From: CAZCPB01 sp044223975
GTDB taxonomy: Bacteria; Planctomycetota; Phycisphaerae; Phycisphaerales; UBA1924
DNA: 64,000 bases
Assembly (NCBI GenBank): GCA_044223975.1
Contig: JBGALI010000009.1
Location: 1 to 64,000 of the forward strand
Direction: 5' to 3'
The notes beneath the pieces were generated by a model that made no database searches, was not told where the DNA came from, and worked only from the letters and a program-made list of their open reading frames with translations. Positions within the stretch are counted from its first letter, which is position 1, and every line of letters starts with the position of its first letter. This document shows, piece after piece, positions 37,776-45,780 of the stretch. A program made the translations under genes and the position numbers.

Positions 37776-38177
37776 ATGAAGCACGAAGCCCATCACCTTC
37801 CGGTCGAGCACGAGTCACCGGACGTCTGGCACCAGCATTCCAAGGCGGAGGGGACTCCGCAGCCCGAGCACGCGGCGGTCGCGTCACCGGGGGCGCTCTT
37901 GATCGCGTTCCTGGCCATCAGCACCACGGTGGCGCTGACGGTGCTGATCCTGGTGGTGTTCTTCGATCAGTACGCGACGCGTTACAAGGCCGAGGTCATG
38001 GAGACCACCGCCCTCTCCAAGTCGTTCAACGAGTACAAGAGCAGGTGGGAAGAGCAGGACATCCGCGGCTACGCGGTCGCCGACGCGCAGACCGGCGCGG
38101 TCCGCATCCCGCTCGATAAGGCGATGCAGCGGGTGCTGGAGCGGTATTCCAAGGCGTCTCCGACGCCGGCGAAGTGA
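37776..38177 (+). CDS. Small single-span membrane protein between actF and sco
   Basis: A 133-residue protein with a His/Glu-rich N-terminus (MKHEAHHLPVEHESPDVWHQH), one transmembrane helix at about residues 42-63 and a helical C-terminal domain of about 65 residues (SFNEYKSRWEEQDIRGYAV, then IPLDKAMQRVLERY). I do not recognise a family. It occupies the place of actG in other act operons, and its size and single helix would suit a small accessory subunit of the act-cox supercomplex. The helix-then-YAVADAQTGAVRIPLDKAM part resembles the pattern of accessory subunits encoded in other cox operons. Assignment is tentative. Confidence 0.6.
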   Translation: MKHEAHHLPVEHESPDVWHQHSKAEGTPQPEHAAVASPGALLIAFLAISTTVALTVLILVVFFDQYATRYKAEVMETTALSKSFNEYKSRWEEQDIRGYAVADAQTGAVRIPLDKAMQRVLERYSKASPTPAK

Positions 38178-38211
38178 GGCGGGCGGTCCATCAACGGAGT
38201 GTGATCCTCTG

Positions 38212-39141
38212 ATGCGGAACGGTCGGTCAATCACGGCGGGGCTGTTCGCGGTGCTCGCGTGGGCGCTGGCGGTGGTGCTGCCCGCACCGATCGTGCGGGC
38301 GCAGCTGCTCAAGTCCGATCTGCCGCGCCAGGCCAAGGGGCTCGAGGTCGTCGAGCACCTGGGAGAGGGGCTGCCGCTGGATCTGGAGTTCGTGAACGAC
38401 GCGGCCCGGACCGTCCGGTTGTCGGAGTACTTCGCGCCGGGGAACCAGAAGCCCGCGATCGTGGCGATGGTCTACTACCGCTGCCCGGTGGTGTGCTCGG
38501 TGGTCATGGCCAAGCTGGTCGAGAGCCTTAATCAGGTCGACTACACCGCGGGCAAGGACTTCCGGGTGCTGCTCTTTAGCATCAAGGACGAGGAGACGGC
38601 GATCGACGCCGCGGGCGCCAAGGCCAGGTATCTCGACGGGTACGCGCGGGCCAAGGACGCACCGGACGTGCGCGGCGGGTGGCAGTTCCACGCCGGCACG
38701 CCGGAGAACACGCGCCAGCTCGCCGACGCGCTTGGGTTCACCTTCCGGCGCGAGACCAACGGCGAGTACGCGCACCCGGTCGCGATCTTTGTCGCGACGC
38801 CGCAGGGCAAGATCTCGCGTTACCTGTACGGCTTTGACTACAAGCCCGAGACGGTCAAGATGGCGCTGCTGGAGGCTTCCAGCGGCACCATCGCCGCGAC
38901 GATCGGCGATCGGTTCATGCCGTTCTGCTACCGCTACGACCCCGCCGCGGGGACGTACACGCTGCAGGCGTTCAGCCTCATGAGGATCGGTGGCGTCGCC
39001 ACCATGATCCTGGTGTTCGGTCTGGTGCTGGCTCTGAGAATCAGCGAGGGCGTCCGGCGCCGTCGGGCCGCCCGCGTTGCCCTGAATTCAACCGCGTCGC
39101 CGGGCACCTCGCCCGGGGGCGCAGCGGGGATGGTGACATGA
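38212..39141 (+). CDS. sco: SCO1/SenC-type copper chaperone
   Basis: Exported thioredoxin-fold protein of 309 residues that delivers copper to the CuA centre of CoxB or reduces its cysteines. A signal peptide covers residues 1-28. The copper motif is C91-P-V-V-C95 in VYYRCPVVCS, with the partner His at 188 in GEYAHPVAIF. A C-terminal transmembrane helix (about 264-282) and a basic tail anchor it, a topology opposite to most N-anchored Sco proteins. The stop overlaps the coxB start (ATGA), tying it to the CuA subunit. Confidence 0.92.
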   Translation: MRNGRSITAGLFAVLAWALAVVLPAPIVRAQLLKSDLPRQAKGLEVVEHLGEGLPLDLEFVNDAARTVRLSEYFAPGNQKPAIVAMVYYRCPVVCSVVMAKLVESLNQVDYTAGKDFRVLLFSIKDEETAIDAAGAKARYLDGYARAKDAPDVRGGWQFHAGTPENTRQLADALGFTFRRETNGEYAHPVAIFVATPQGKISRYLYGFDYKPETVKMALLEASSGTIAATIGDRFMPFCYRYDPAAGTYTLQAFSLMRIGGVATMILVFGLVLALRISEGVRRRRAARVALNSTASPGTSPGGAAGMVT

Positions 39142-40304
39142 TCACGGGTGCGATCGCAAGCATGGGTGCGCAGGCCGGGGCGCTGGTGATCGGCGAGACC
39201 GAGGGCGGGGTCTTGGAGTGGTTCCACGGCCTCTTCTTCCGCCCCTCGGGGTCGGCGCGGGGCGCGCCGGCGGTCGATTCGGTGTTCATGGGCATCTGGT
39301 GGCTGAGCGTCGTGTGCTTTGTCGTCCTCATGTTCCTGATGGTGTACTGGGCGATCAAGTACCGGCGGCGGCCGGGGCAGATTTCGCAGCCCAGCGCATC
39401 GCACAACACGCCGCTGGAGATCGCATGGACGGTGCTGCCGCTGGGCATCATGGCGATCATGTTCTTCAAGGGCTTCCACGGCTACATGGAGCACGTGGTC
39501 GCTCCGGCCGGGGCCCTGCAGTACGAGCTGACGGCCCAGAAGTGGGACTGGACGATCACCTACCCCGGCGGCGAGAACAGCCCCGAGAAGATCGTCGTCG
39601 GCGACAAGGAAGTCCCGGTGTTCGTCGTCCCGGCCAACACGCCGGTGATGCTGCGGATGAAGTCGATCGACGTCATCCACAGCTTCTGGGTCCCCGACTT
39701 CCGCGGCAAGTTCGACGTGATGCCCAACCGGTACACGGTCTACTGGTTCCAGGCCGATGATCCCAAGGGCGGGCAGGTGCTGCCCCCCGGTTCTCCCGCC
39801 GCGGGCGCGCCGTACGAGGACCACTGGATTTTCTGCGCCGAGTACTGCGGCGATTCGCACTCGGAGATGACGGGCATCCTGCGGGTCGTGCCGCCCTCGG
39901 CGTACGAGAAGATCCTGGGTACGTGGGGCACGGCGGGGATGACGCCGGTGCAGCTGGGCAAGCGGGTGAATGCCGTCAAATGTTCCTCGTGCCACACGAC
40001 CGACGGCAAGGCGGGCACCGGCCCGAGCTGGAAGAACATCTACGGGTACGAGGTGAAGTTCACCGACGGCACGTCCTACACCGCCGAACAGATGAGCGAT
40101 CCGATCTTCTTCGCCAACTACGTCCGCGAATCGATTCTCGAGCCCTCCAAGAAGATCGTCGCGGGCTTCGGCAACCAGATGGTCTCGTTCCAGGGCCAGA
40201 TCAAGGAAGAGGAGATCGCCGGGGTCATTGCGTTCCTCAAGAGCCTCAGCGACAAGGGCCAGGCCGAGGGCGGCGCGGCGCCCGCGGGCGAGGCCAAGAA
40301 ATGA
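39138..40304 (+). CDS. coxB: Cytochrome c oxidase subunit II with fused cytochrome c (caa3 type)
   Basis: A 388-residue CuA subunit. Two transmembrane helices lie near residues 50-75 and 95-118, followed by the cupredoxin domain with IHSFWVPDFRGKFDVMP and the CuA ligand block CAEYCGDSHSEM (two Cys, His, Met, with the earlier His in IHSFWVP). A C-terminal cytochrome c domain has C282-S-S-C285-H286 and a later Met. The fusion defines a caa3-type oxidase, as expected next to alternative complex III. It accepts electrons directly from ActE or a soluble cytochrome. Confidence 0.95.
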   Translation: MITGAIASMGAQAGALVIGETEGGVLEWFHGLFFRPSGSARGAPAVDSVFMGIWWLSVVCFVVLMFLMVYWAIKYRRRPGQISQPSASHNTPLEIAWTVLPLGIMAIMFFKGFHGYMEHVVAPAGALQYELTAQKWDWTITYPGGENSPEKIVVGDKEVPVFVVPANTPVMLRMKSIDVIHSFWVPDFRGKFDVMPNRYTVYWFQADDPKGGQVLPPGSPAAGAPYEDHWIFCAEYCGDSHSEMTGILRVVPPSAYEKILGTWGTAGMTPVQLGKRVNAVKCSSCHTTDGKAGTGPSWKNIYGYEVKFTDGTSYTAEQMSDPIFFANYVRESILEPSKKIVAGFGNQMVSFQGQIKEEEIAGVIAFLKSLSDKGQAEGGAAPAGEAKK

Positions 40305-40319
40305 ACACAGCACCGATGA

Positions 40320-40338
40320 CGGAGCGCCGGGGGCTCCG
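40320..40338 (+). other. Hairpin in the coxB-coxA spacer
   Basis: CGGAGC pairs with GCTCCG across a 7-base loop, 25 bases before the coxA start and just upstream of its ribosome site. There is no T-run, so it is not a terminator. It could stabilise mRNA or be a processing site. Confidence 0.3.
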
Positions 40339-40362
40339 GTGTGTACAGCGGGAGACGATGCG

Positions 40363-42213
40363 ATGACAACGCTCGACCACGGCAAGGCCGGTCCGTACGA
40401 CGGTCACGGCGGGCACGGGAGTGGGGGGCACCACGAGGGAAGCTATCTCACGCCGCAGGGCGGCTTCTGGGAGACGGTGTGGTCCTGGGCGACCACCATC
40501 GACCACAAGAAGCTGGGCGTGATGTACCTCTCGGCGGTGCTGCTGCTGTTCTTCTTCGGCGGCATGGCGGCGATGGCCGTGCGGCTGGAGCTCTGGGACC
40601 CGGTCCGCACCAAGATGGTGCAGAAGATCGATACCGCGACCAACACGCCGATCGTGGACGCACAGGGCGCCCCGGTGATGGAAGCGGTCGTGACGGGGCA
40701 GTTGTTCCGCAGCACCAAGGCCGGGGCGGGCAAGGCGGACAACAACAACATCTACAACCGCATCTTCACCCTGCACGGCGCGATCATGGTCTTCATGGTC
40801 ATCGTGCCGGGTGTGCCCGCGTCTTTGGGCAACTTCCTGCTGCCGCTCATGCTCGGGGCCAAGGACGTCGCGTTCCCGCGCCTCAACCTCCTGAGTTTCT
40901 GGGTCTACATCCTGGGCTCGATGTTCGGCATCCTGTCGATCATCATGGGGGGCGTGGACACCGGTTGGACGTTCTACACGCCGTACTCGACCACGACCGA
41001 CGCCGACCAGATGAAGGTCGTGTACATGGTCATGGCGGCGTTCATCCTGGGGTTCAGCTCGATCCTGACCGGTCTGAATTTCATCGTTACGGTGCACAAG
41101 CTGCGGGCCCCCGGCATGGGCTGGTTCGATATGCCCCTGTTCGTATGGGCGATCTACTCGACGGCGATCCTGCAGGTTCTCGCGACGCCCGTGATCGGGA
41201 TCACGCTGCTGCTGCTCATCTTCGAGCGCCTGTTCAACGTGGGCATCTTCGACCCGCGCCTGGGCGGGGACCCGGTGCTCTTCCAGCACTTCTTCTGGTT
41301 CTACAGCCACCCGGTGGTGTACGTGATGATCCTGCCCGGCATGGGCATCATCAACGAGATCATCCCGGTGCACTCGCACAAGAAGATCTTCGGGTACCGG
41401 GCGATGGCGTTCGCGAGCCTTGGCATCGCGGGCGTGTCGTTCCTGGTGTGGGGCCACCACATGTTCGCCTCGATGGGCGAGGTGGCGTCGACGGTCTTCT
41501 CGGCCCTGACGTTCCTGGTCGCGATCCCCACGGCGGTGAAGGTCTTCAACTGGGTCGGCACGCTGTACAAGGGCTCGGTCTCGTTCACCACGCCGATGCT
41601 GTACGCGATGATCTTCCTGTTCCTGTTCACCATCGGCGGCCTCACCGGCCTGCCGCTGGCGACGCTCTCGACCGACCTGCACCTGACCGACAGCTACTTC
41701 GTGGTGGCCCACTTCCACTACGTGATGATGGGCGGCACGATCATCGCGCTGGTGGGTGGCCTGCACCACTGGTGGCCGAAGATGTTCGGCAAGATGTACA
41801 ACGAGAACTGGGCCATGGTGGGCGCGGTGCTCGTGTTCATCGGGTTCAACGTGACGTTCTTCACGCAGTTCTTCCTGGGCACGCGGGGCATGCCGCGCCG
41901 CTACGCGACGTACGTGGACGAGTTCCACCTGCTGCACCAGATCAGCACGGTGGGCTCGTTCATCCTGGCGACCGGCTTCTTCGTGCACCTGTTCACGTTC
42001 ATCCACTCGCTGGTGGCGGGCAAGCCCGCGCCGGCGAACCCCTGGGGCGGTCTGACGCTCGAGTGGGAGGTCGAGAGCCCGCCGATCGAGCACAACTTCC
42101 ACCACGAGCCGATCCTGCGTCACGGTCCGTACGACTTCGAGTCGACCGTGCCGCCGCACTGGGACCCCAAGGACTACCCGCTCCCCGCCGGCGCGACGAC
42201 GCACCGGCACTGA
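40363..42213 (+). CDS. coxA: Cytochrome c oxidase subunit I (heme-copper oxidase, A2/YS-type motif)
   Basis: Catalytic subunit of 616 residues and twelve or more helices. It reduces O2 to water at heme a3-CuB and pumps protons. Heme ligands are in NRIFTLHGAIMVFM (low-spin heme) and VVAHFHYVMMGG (both hemes). CuB and the Tyr-His crosslink are in FYSHPVVYVMILPGMG, and the other CuB histidines are in WGHHMFASMG. The YSHPxVY version lacks the Glu of A1 oxidases (GHPEVY), which places it in the A2 (YS) group, as in the Rhodothermus caa3 enzyme. ATG at 40363 follows GGGAGA by 8 bases. Confidence 0.96.
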   Translation: MTTLDHGKAGPYDGHGGHGSGGHHEGSYLTPQGGFWETVWSWATTIDHKKLGVMYLSAVLLLFFFGGMAAMAVRLELWDPVRTKMVQKIDTATNTPIVDAQGAPVMEAVVTGQLFRSTKAGAGKADNNNIYNRIFTLHGAIMVFMVIVPGVPASLGNFLLPLMLGAKDVAFPRLNLLSFWVYILGSMFGILSIIMGGVDTGWTFYTPYSTTTDADQMKVVYMVMAAFILGFSSILTGLNFIVTVHKLRAPGMGWFDMPLFVWAIYSTAILQVLATPVIGITLLLLIFERLFNVGIFDPRLGGDPVLFQHFFWFYSHPVVYVMILPGMGIINEIIPVHSHKKIFGYRAMAFASLGIAGVSFLVWGHHMFASMGEVASTVFSALTFLVAIPTAVKVFNWVGTLYKGSVSFTTPMLYAMIFLFLFTIGGLTGLPLATLSTDLHLTDSYFVVAHFHYVMMGGTIIALVGGLHHWWPKMFGKMYNENWAMVGAVLVFIGFNVTFFTQFFLGTRGMPRRYATYVDEFHLLHQISTVGSFILATGFFVHLFTFIHSLVAGKPAPANPWGGLTLEWEVESPPIEHNFHHEPILRHGPYDFESTVPPHWDPKDYPLPAGATTHRH

Positions 42214-42305
42214 ACCGAGGGTCGCGGGGCCCGGGCCCGCGACGCACGACCGAGGACCGCGCACACGCACGGCGCCCGACGGGACGCCGGTGAAAGGCCG
42301 AGACG

Positions 42306-43085
42306 ATGGCGAGCATCCACGCAGACCCGAACGCTCCCGGGGCGGTCCTCGACGACCGCCCGCTCTCCGAGCGCTACAAGCACGCGCAGCACTTCCGCTC
42401 CAAGGAAGAGGAGTTCGACGCGTGCAAGCTGGGCATGTGGCTCTTCCTGAGCACGGAAGTCCTGCTGTTCGGCGGGATCTTCTGCGCCTACGCGATCTTC
42501 CGCGTTCTGTACCCGCGGGTCTTCCAGATCGGGTCGAGCTACCTCGACTGGCGCTGGGGCGGCCTGAACACCGTCGTCCTGCTGATCTCCAGCTACACGA
42601 TGGCGATCTCGATCCATCACGCGCAGCGCAACAACCAGCGCATGCTCAAGCTGAACCTGATCGTGACCATGGTGCTGGGGATGCTGTTCGTCGCCATCAA
42701 GCTGCTGTTTGAGTACATCCCCAAGTGGTCGGGGTGGCAGTTCAACCCGACGTTCGCGTCCCACGGCGACGTCGAAACGAAGCTTGGCGGGCTGTTCTGG
42801 TACCTCGAGGGGTACGGTGGCAAGCGCCCCGGCGTTCTTTTCAACTACCCCTTCGCGGTCGATCCCAACGAGAACCTGTGGTGGAGCATCTACTACAGCG
42901 GCACGGCGATCCACGCCTTCCACGTGATCTGCGGCGTCGCGCTGATCTACTGGGTCTACCGCAAGGCCTGCAAGGGCGCGTACGGCCCGGCCCACTACAC
43001 CGGGGTCGAGGTCGTCGGCCTGTACTGGCACATCGTCGACCTGATCTGGATCTTCCTGTTCCCGCTGCTGTACCTCATCCACTGA
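42306..43085 (+). CDS. coxC: Cytochrome c oxidase subunit III
   Basis: Membrane subunit of 259 residues and about six to seven helices that stabilises subunit I. Family strings are DACKLGMWLFLSTEVLLFGGIF (key part KLGMWLFLSTEVLLFGG), YLDWRWGGLNTVVLL, YYSGTAIHAFHVICGVALI and GLYWHIVDLIWIFLFPLLYL. Compared with the family it has a central hydrophilic insertion of about 45 residues (FEYIPKWSG to NLWW) between two helices. It is 92 bases after coxA and 66 bases before coxD in the same operon. Confidence 0.95.
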   Translation: MASIHADPNAPGAVLDDRPLSERYKHAQHFRSKEEEFDACKLGMWLFLSTEVLLFGGIFCAYAIFRVLYPRVFQIGSSYLDWRWGGLNTVVLLISSYTMAISIHHAQRNNQRMLKLNLIVTMVLGMLFVAIKLLFEYIPKWSGWQFNPTFASHGDVETKLGGLFWYLEGYGGKRPGVLFNYPFAVDPNENLWWSIYYSGTAIHAFHVICGVALIYWVYRKACKGAYGPAHYTGVEVVGLYWHIVDLIWIFLFPLLYLIH

Positions 43086-43151
43086 CCGCGCCCGCGGACT
43101 TTGACCGAGCGGCCCTTATCGACCGGCCCCGATACACACGAGACGCAACCC

Positions 43152-43937
43152 ATGTCGAGCCACGAACTCAAGCACGACCATTTCGCCGAAGACCCGGAAG
43201 AGCAGGTGGACCCGCACGGTTTCTCGAAGGGCCACGCGCACGGGCACGTCGTGCTCTCGACGTTCACGCTCCGCGCCGTGCTGGGCGCTCTTCTGGTGTT
43301 CACGGTGCTCACGGTCTTCTGCGCCCAGGGCGAGAAGTACATCGAGGCGTGGACGGGCGTCATCCTTCCCCACTGGGTGAACGTGGCCATCGCGATGAGC
43401 ATCGCCTGCGTGAAGGGGATCATCGTCGCGGCGTTCTTCATGCAACTCAAGTACGACAACCCCATCAACACCGTGATCATGCTGTTCTGCTTCTTCGCGC
43501 TGTCGCTATTCCTGGGCTTTACCGCGCTCGACCTGACCGGTCGCGGCGAGGTGTACGCGTTCAAGGCGGGCCAGGTCGAGGCCGGCGGCATCGGCGGCCT
43601 GACACGCCACCAGGAAATCGACGGCGAGCGCAAGACCGTCTCGATCAGCGGCCCGATCTACCTGTTCCCGGCCCAGCAGCTCAAGGAAAAGCTCCGCGGC
43701 CAGCTCGCCAGCCGGTACAAGGACCCCGCCGAGCTCGACAAGGCCGTTGAGGCTCGGTTCGAAGAGATCCGCGAAGAGGTGATGTCGCACGGGCACTCGC
43801 CGCACGCGCCCGAGCACGCGCCGGTCGGGAATTCGCCGAACCAGTCCCGCCCGCGCACGGGCACGACTCCCGGACTCTTTGACGCCAAGTCCGCCCCCGC
43901 CGGTCACGGGACCGAGGGTGGGCAGGGCCACAACTGA
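43152..43937 (+). CDS. coxD: Cytochrome c oxidase subunit IV family protein with long C-terminal extension
   Basis: A 261-residue protein. The first 125 residues are a subunit IV-like module: His-rich N-terminus, then three helices with WTGVILPHWVNVAIAMSIACVKGIIVAAFFMQLKYD as the hallmark (key parts ACVKGIIVAAFFMQLKYD). The remaining 130 residues form a hydrophilic, partly coiled-coil domain (AQQLKEKLRGQLASRYKDPAELDKAVE) and a His/Pro-rich tail not seen in short bacterial versions. ATG at 43152 starts the family region. Its role is structural; the extension's purpose is unknown. Confidence 0.85.
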   Translation: MSSHELKHDHFAEDPEEQVDPHGFSKGHAHGHVVLSTFTLRAVLGALLVFTVLTVFCAQGEKYIEAWTGVILPHWVNVAIAMSIACVKGIIVAAFFMQLKYDNPINTVIMLFCFFALSLFLGFTALDLTGRGEVYAFKAGQVEAGGIGGLTRHQEIDGERKTVSISGPIYLFPAQQLKEKLRGQLASRYKDPAELDKAVEARFEEIREEVMSHGHSPHAPEHAPVGNSPNQSRPRTGTTPGLFDAKSAPAGHGTEGGQGHN

Positions 43938-43968
43938 TCATCGGGGCGGGGACCGGGAGACCACGGCC

Positions 43969-44757
43969 GTGAACCGCCAAAGAGCACTCGCATGGGCCGT
44001 TGCCGGCGTCGCCGGCGCGGTCATGGTGCTGAGCGCCTCGGCGATGGCCGGACGCGTGGCGGCGTTCCACCGGGAAAACAAGCGCGAGGTGTACGCGTTC
44101 CAGGCGGTGACCTCGCGCGAGTTCACCTACGCGGGCCGCGCGGTGTCGATCTCCGACGAAGAATCGCCTTCGGGCCTGAGCGTGCTGGTGCGCTACGGCG
44201 ATGATGTGCTGCGCCTCAACCCGACGATGGCGAGCGATCGGCGCCTGCCAGGCCTGCTGCCCTACGAGGACTGGCTCCGGGTGCTGCGGTTCGTGTCGGC
44301 GACGGGCACGACGCTCGACCGGCTCCGCCAGCAGATGGACGCGGGCGAGATCCGCGACCGGCTCGTCATCGTCACGCGTGCTCCGGAGCCCGGGGCCGAT
44401 CCGTCGAGCTGGGGCGAGGTCAACCAGCGCGCCTGGACCTTTGAGTTCCACGAGTTCAAGCCCGAGGGCGGGTTCGAGCACGAGCGCAAGAGCTTCCCCG
44501 TGAAGCGCCGGGCCGACCTCCGTACCGGCACCGTGCCCCCTGCGCCCGCGGACGAGCTGAAGGAAAACACCTGGGAGTTCCAGGCGGCGCTGATGGTGAT
44601 GCCGCCGGCCCGCGGCCCGAGCCCGCAGTTCTCCGACGACGGCCTTCACGCGATGGGGTGGACGCTCCCGGCGACCAGCGTGTCCATGCTGACGATGATC
44701 GGTGCGCTGATGGTCGCGGCATCGCCGCGGCGCCGCGTGGCCAGCGTCGCGGCCTGA
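43969..44757 (+). CDS. Hypothetical two-span membrane protein at the end of the cox operon
   Basis: A 262-residue protein that I do not recognise. The first helix is at about residues 9-30 and the second near the C-terminus (about 232-252), with some 200 residues between them on the outer side. The soluble part includes EFTYAGRAVSISDEESPSGLSVLVRYGDD (key part LSVLVRYGDD) and no Cys motif. GTG at 43969 is chosen because GGGAG lies 9 bases upstream. It starts 31 bases after coxD and faces the convergent mlaE-like gene with 8 bases between stops. It may be an assembly factor for the oxidase, from position only. Confidence 0.6.
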   Translation: MNRQRALAWAVAGVAGAVMVLSASAMAGRVAAFHRENKREVYAFQAVTSREFTYAGRAVSISDEESPSGLSVLVRYGDDVLRLNPTMASDRRLPGLLPYEDWLRVLRFVSATGTTLDRLRQQMDAGEIRDRLVIVTRAPEPGADPSSWGEVNQRAWTFEFHEFKPEGGFEHERKSFPVKRRADLRTGTVPPAPADELKENTWEFQAALMVMPPARGPSPQFSDDGLHAMGWTLPATSVSMLTMIGALMVAASPRRRVASVAA

Positions 44758-44765
44758 AGCGCGGG

Positions 44766-45647
44766 CTACCCGCCGAAGACCGAGTCGACCAGGCCGCCCT
44801 GCATCCAGATCTTCACGTCGTTGAGGATCTTGGCCAGGAACAGGTTGATGAAGATGATGGCCACGAAGCTCGTGACGAACGAGTCGGTGGTGGCGCGCCC
44901 GACGCCCTCGGCGCCCGGCTTGCAGTTGAAGCCCTTGTAGCACGAGATCAGGCCGATCGCGGCGCCGAAGAACACGCTCTTGATCAGCCCGTTGACCACG
45001 TCGAACCACCCGACGAACTGCTCGGTGAAGTGCCAGTACTGCTCGGGGTCGGCGTGGTAGTAGCCGGTGGTGATCATCCAGCCGCCGAGGATGCCGCAGA
45101 CGTTGGAGATGACGGTCAAGGGCGGGATCATCACGATGCACGCGATGACCCGCGGGCAGACCAGCACGCGCACGGGGTCGGCGGCCATGGCCCGCATCGC
45201 GTCCAGCTGCTCGGTCACCCGCATCGAGCCCAGCTCCGCCGTCAGGGCGCAGCCGACGCGCCCGGCGAGCATCACCGCCGCGAGCACCGGCCCGATCTGC
45301 TTTACGAGCGAGACGTTGATCACGCCGCCCAGCCGGCCTTCCTGGCCGATCGAAGCAAACTGCAGGTAGCCCTCGATCGCCAGGATCATGCCGATGAACG
45401 AACCGGTGATCGCCAGCACGGGGACCGAGGTCGTGCCCACGAAGTAGAGCTGCCGGCCGAAACGGTCATGGCGGGCCCACGTGCGCAGGGCGCCCACGCC
45501 GCCCGCCACGGCCGCGGTGAACCGGGCGAATCGCCCGAAGTTTGACAGGAGACGCGGCACGACCGCGCTAAGCCTCCACACCGCGGAGCCGATCGCGGCC
45601 ACGGGACGGAGGAGCAAGAGCGAGGAGGTGCCGGGCGTGCTGCTCAT
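44766..45647 (-). CDS. MlaE-family ABC transporter permease
   Basis: Inner-membrane permease of 293 residues related to MlaE/YrbE, the lipid-transport ABC permease acting on outer-membrane phospholipids or hopanoids. The diagnostic segment is ELGSMRVTEQLDAMRAMAADP (key part SMRVTEQLDAM), followed by VLVCPRVIACIVMIPPLT. A GxxIGLISCYKGFNCKPGAEGVGRATT segment (key part CYKGFNCKPGAEGVG) corresponds to the late family motif. Five to six helices are visible. ATG at 45647 is preferred; the upstream extension is Arg/Pro-rich. No mlaF ATPase or mlaD gene is adjacent in this window. Confidence 0.88.
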   Translation of the reverse strand: MSSTPGTSSLLLLRPVAAIGSAVWRLSAVVPRLLSNFGRFARFTAAVAGGVGALRTWARHDRFGRQLYFVGTTSVPVLAITGSFIGMILAIEGYLQFASIGQEGRLGGVINVSLVKQIGPVLAAVMLAGRVGCALTAELGSMRVTEQLDAMRAMAADPVRVLVCPRVIACIVMIPPLTVISNVCGILGGWMITTGYYHADPEQYWHFTEQFVGWFDVVNGLIKSVFFGAAIGLISCYKGFNCKPGAEGVGRATTDSFVTSFVAIIFINLFLAKILNDVKIWMQGGLVDSVFGG

Positions 45648-45710
45648 CGTGCTCGGTGGAGGCCGGGAGTGCCCGCCCGCCACGCGAGACCACAGGGTAC
45701 CGCGCCGTGG

Positions 45711-45746
45711 GCGCAAAGAAAGGCCCCGGCGTGTGACCGGGGCCTT
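45711..45746 (-). terminator. Terminator of the OmpA-like lipoprotein gene
   Basis: A perfect 10-bp stem, AAGGCCCCGG against CCGGGGCCTT, with a 7-base loop. On the minus strand it is followed by TCTTTG, and it lies 35 bases after the stop codon of the OmpA-like gene. It separates that gene from mlaE downstream. The T-tract is short, so some readthrough is possible. Confidence 0.7.
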
Positions 45747-45780
45747 GGAGCGAGCGGATCGGCAGGCCTTCGCGGCCTTT

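Noticed and set aside
40246..42270. A 674-codon minus-strand open frame
   Set aside because: It is antisense to coxA and made of Arg/His/Asp-rich shadow sequence.
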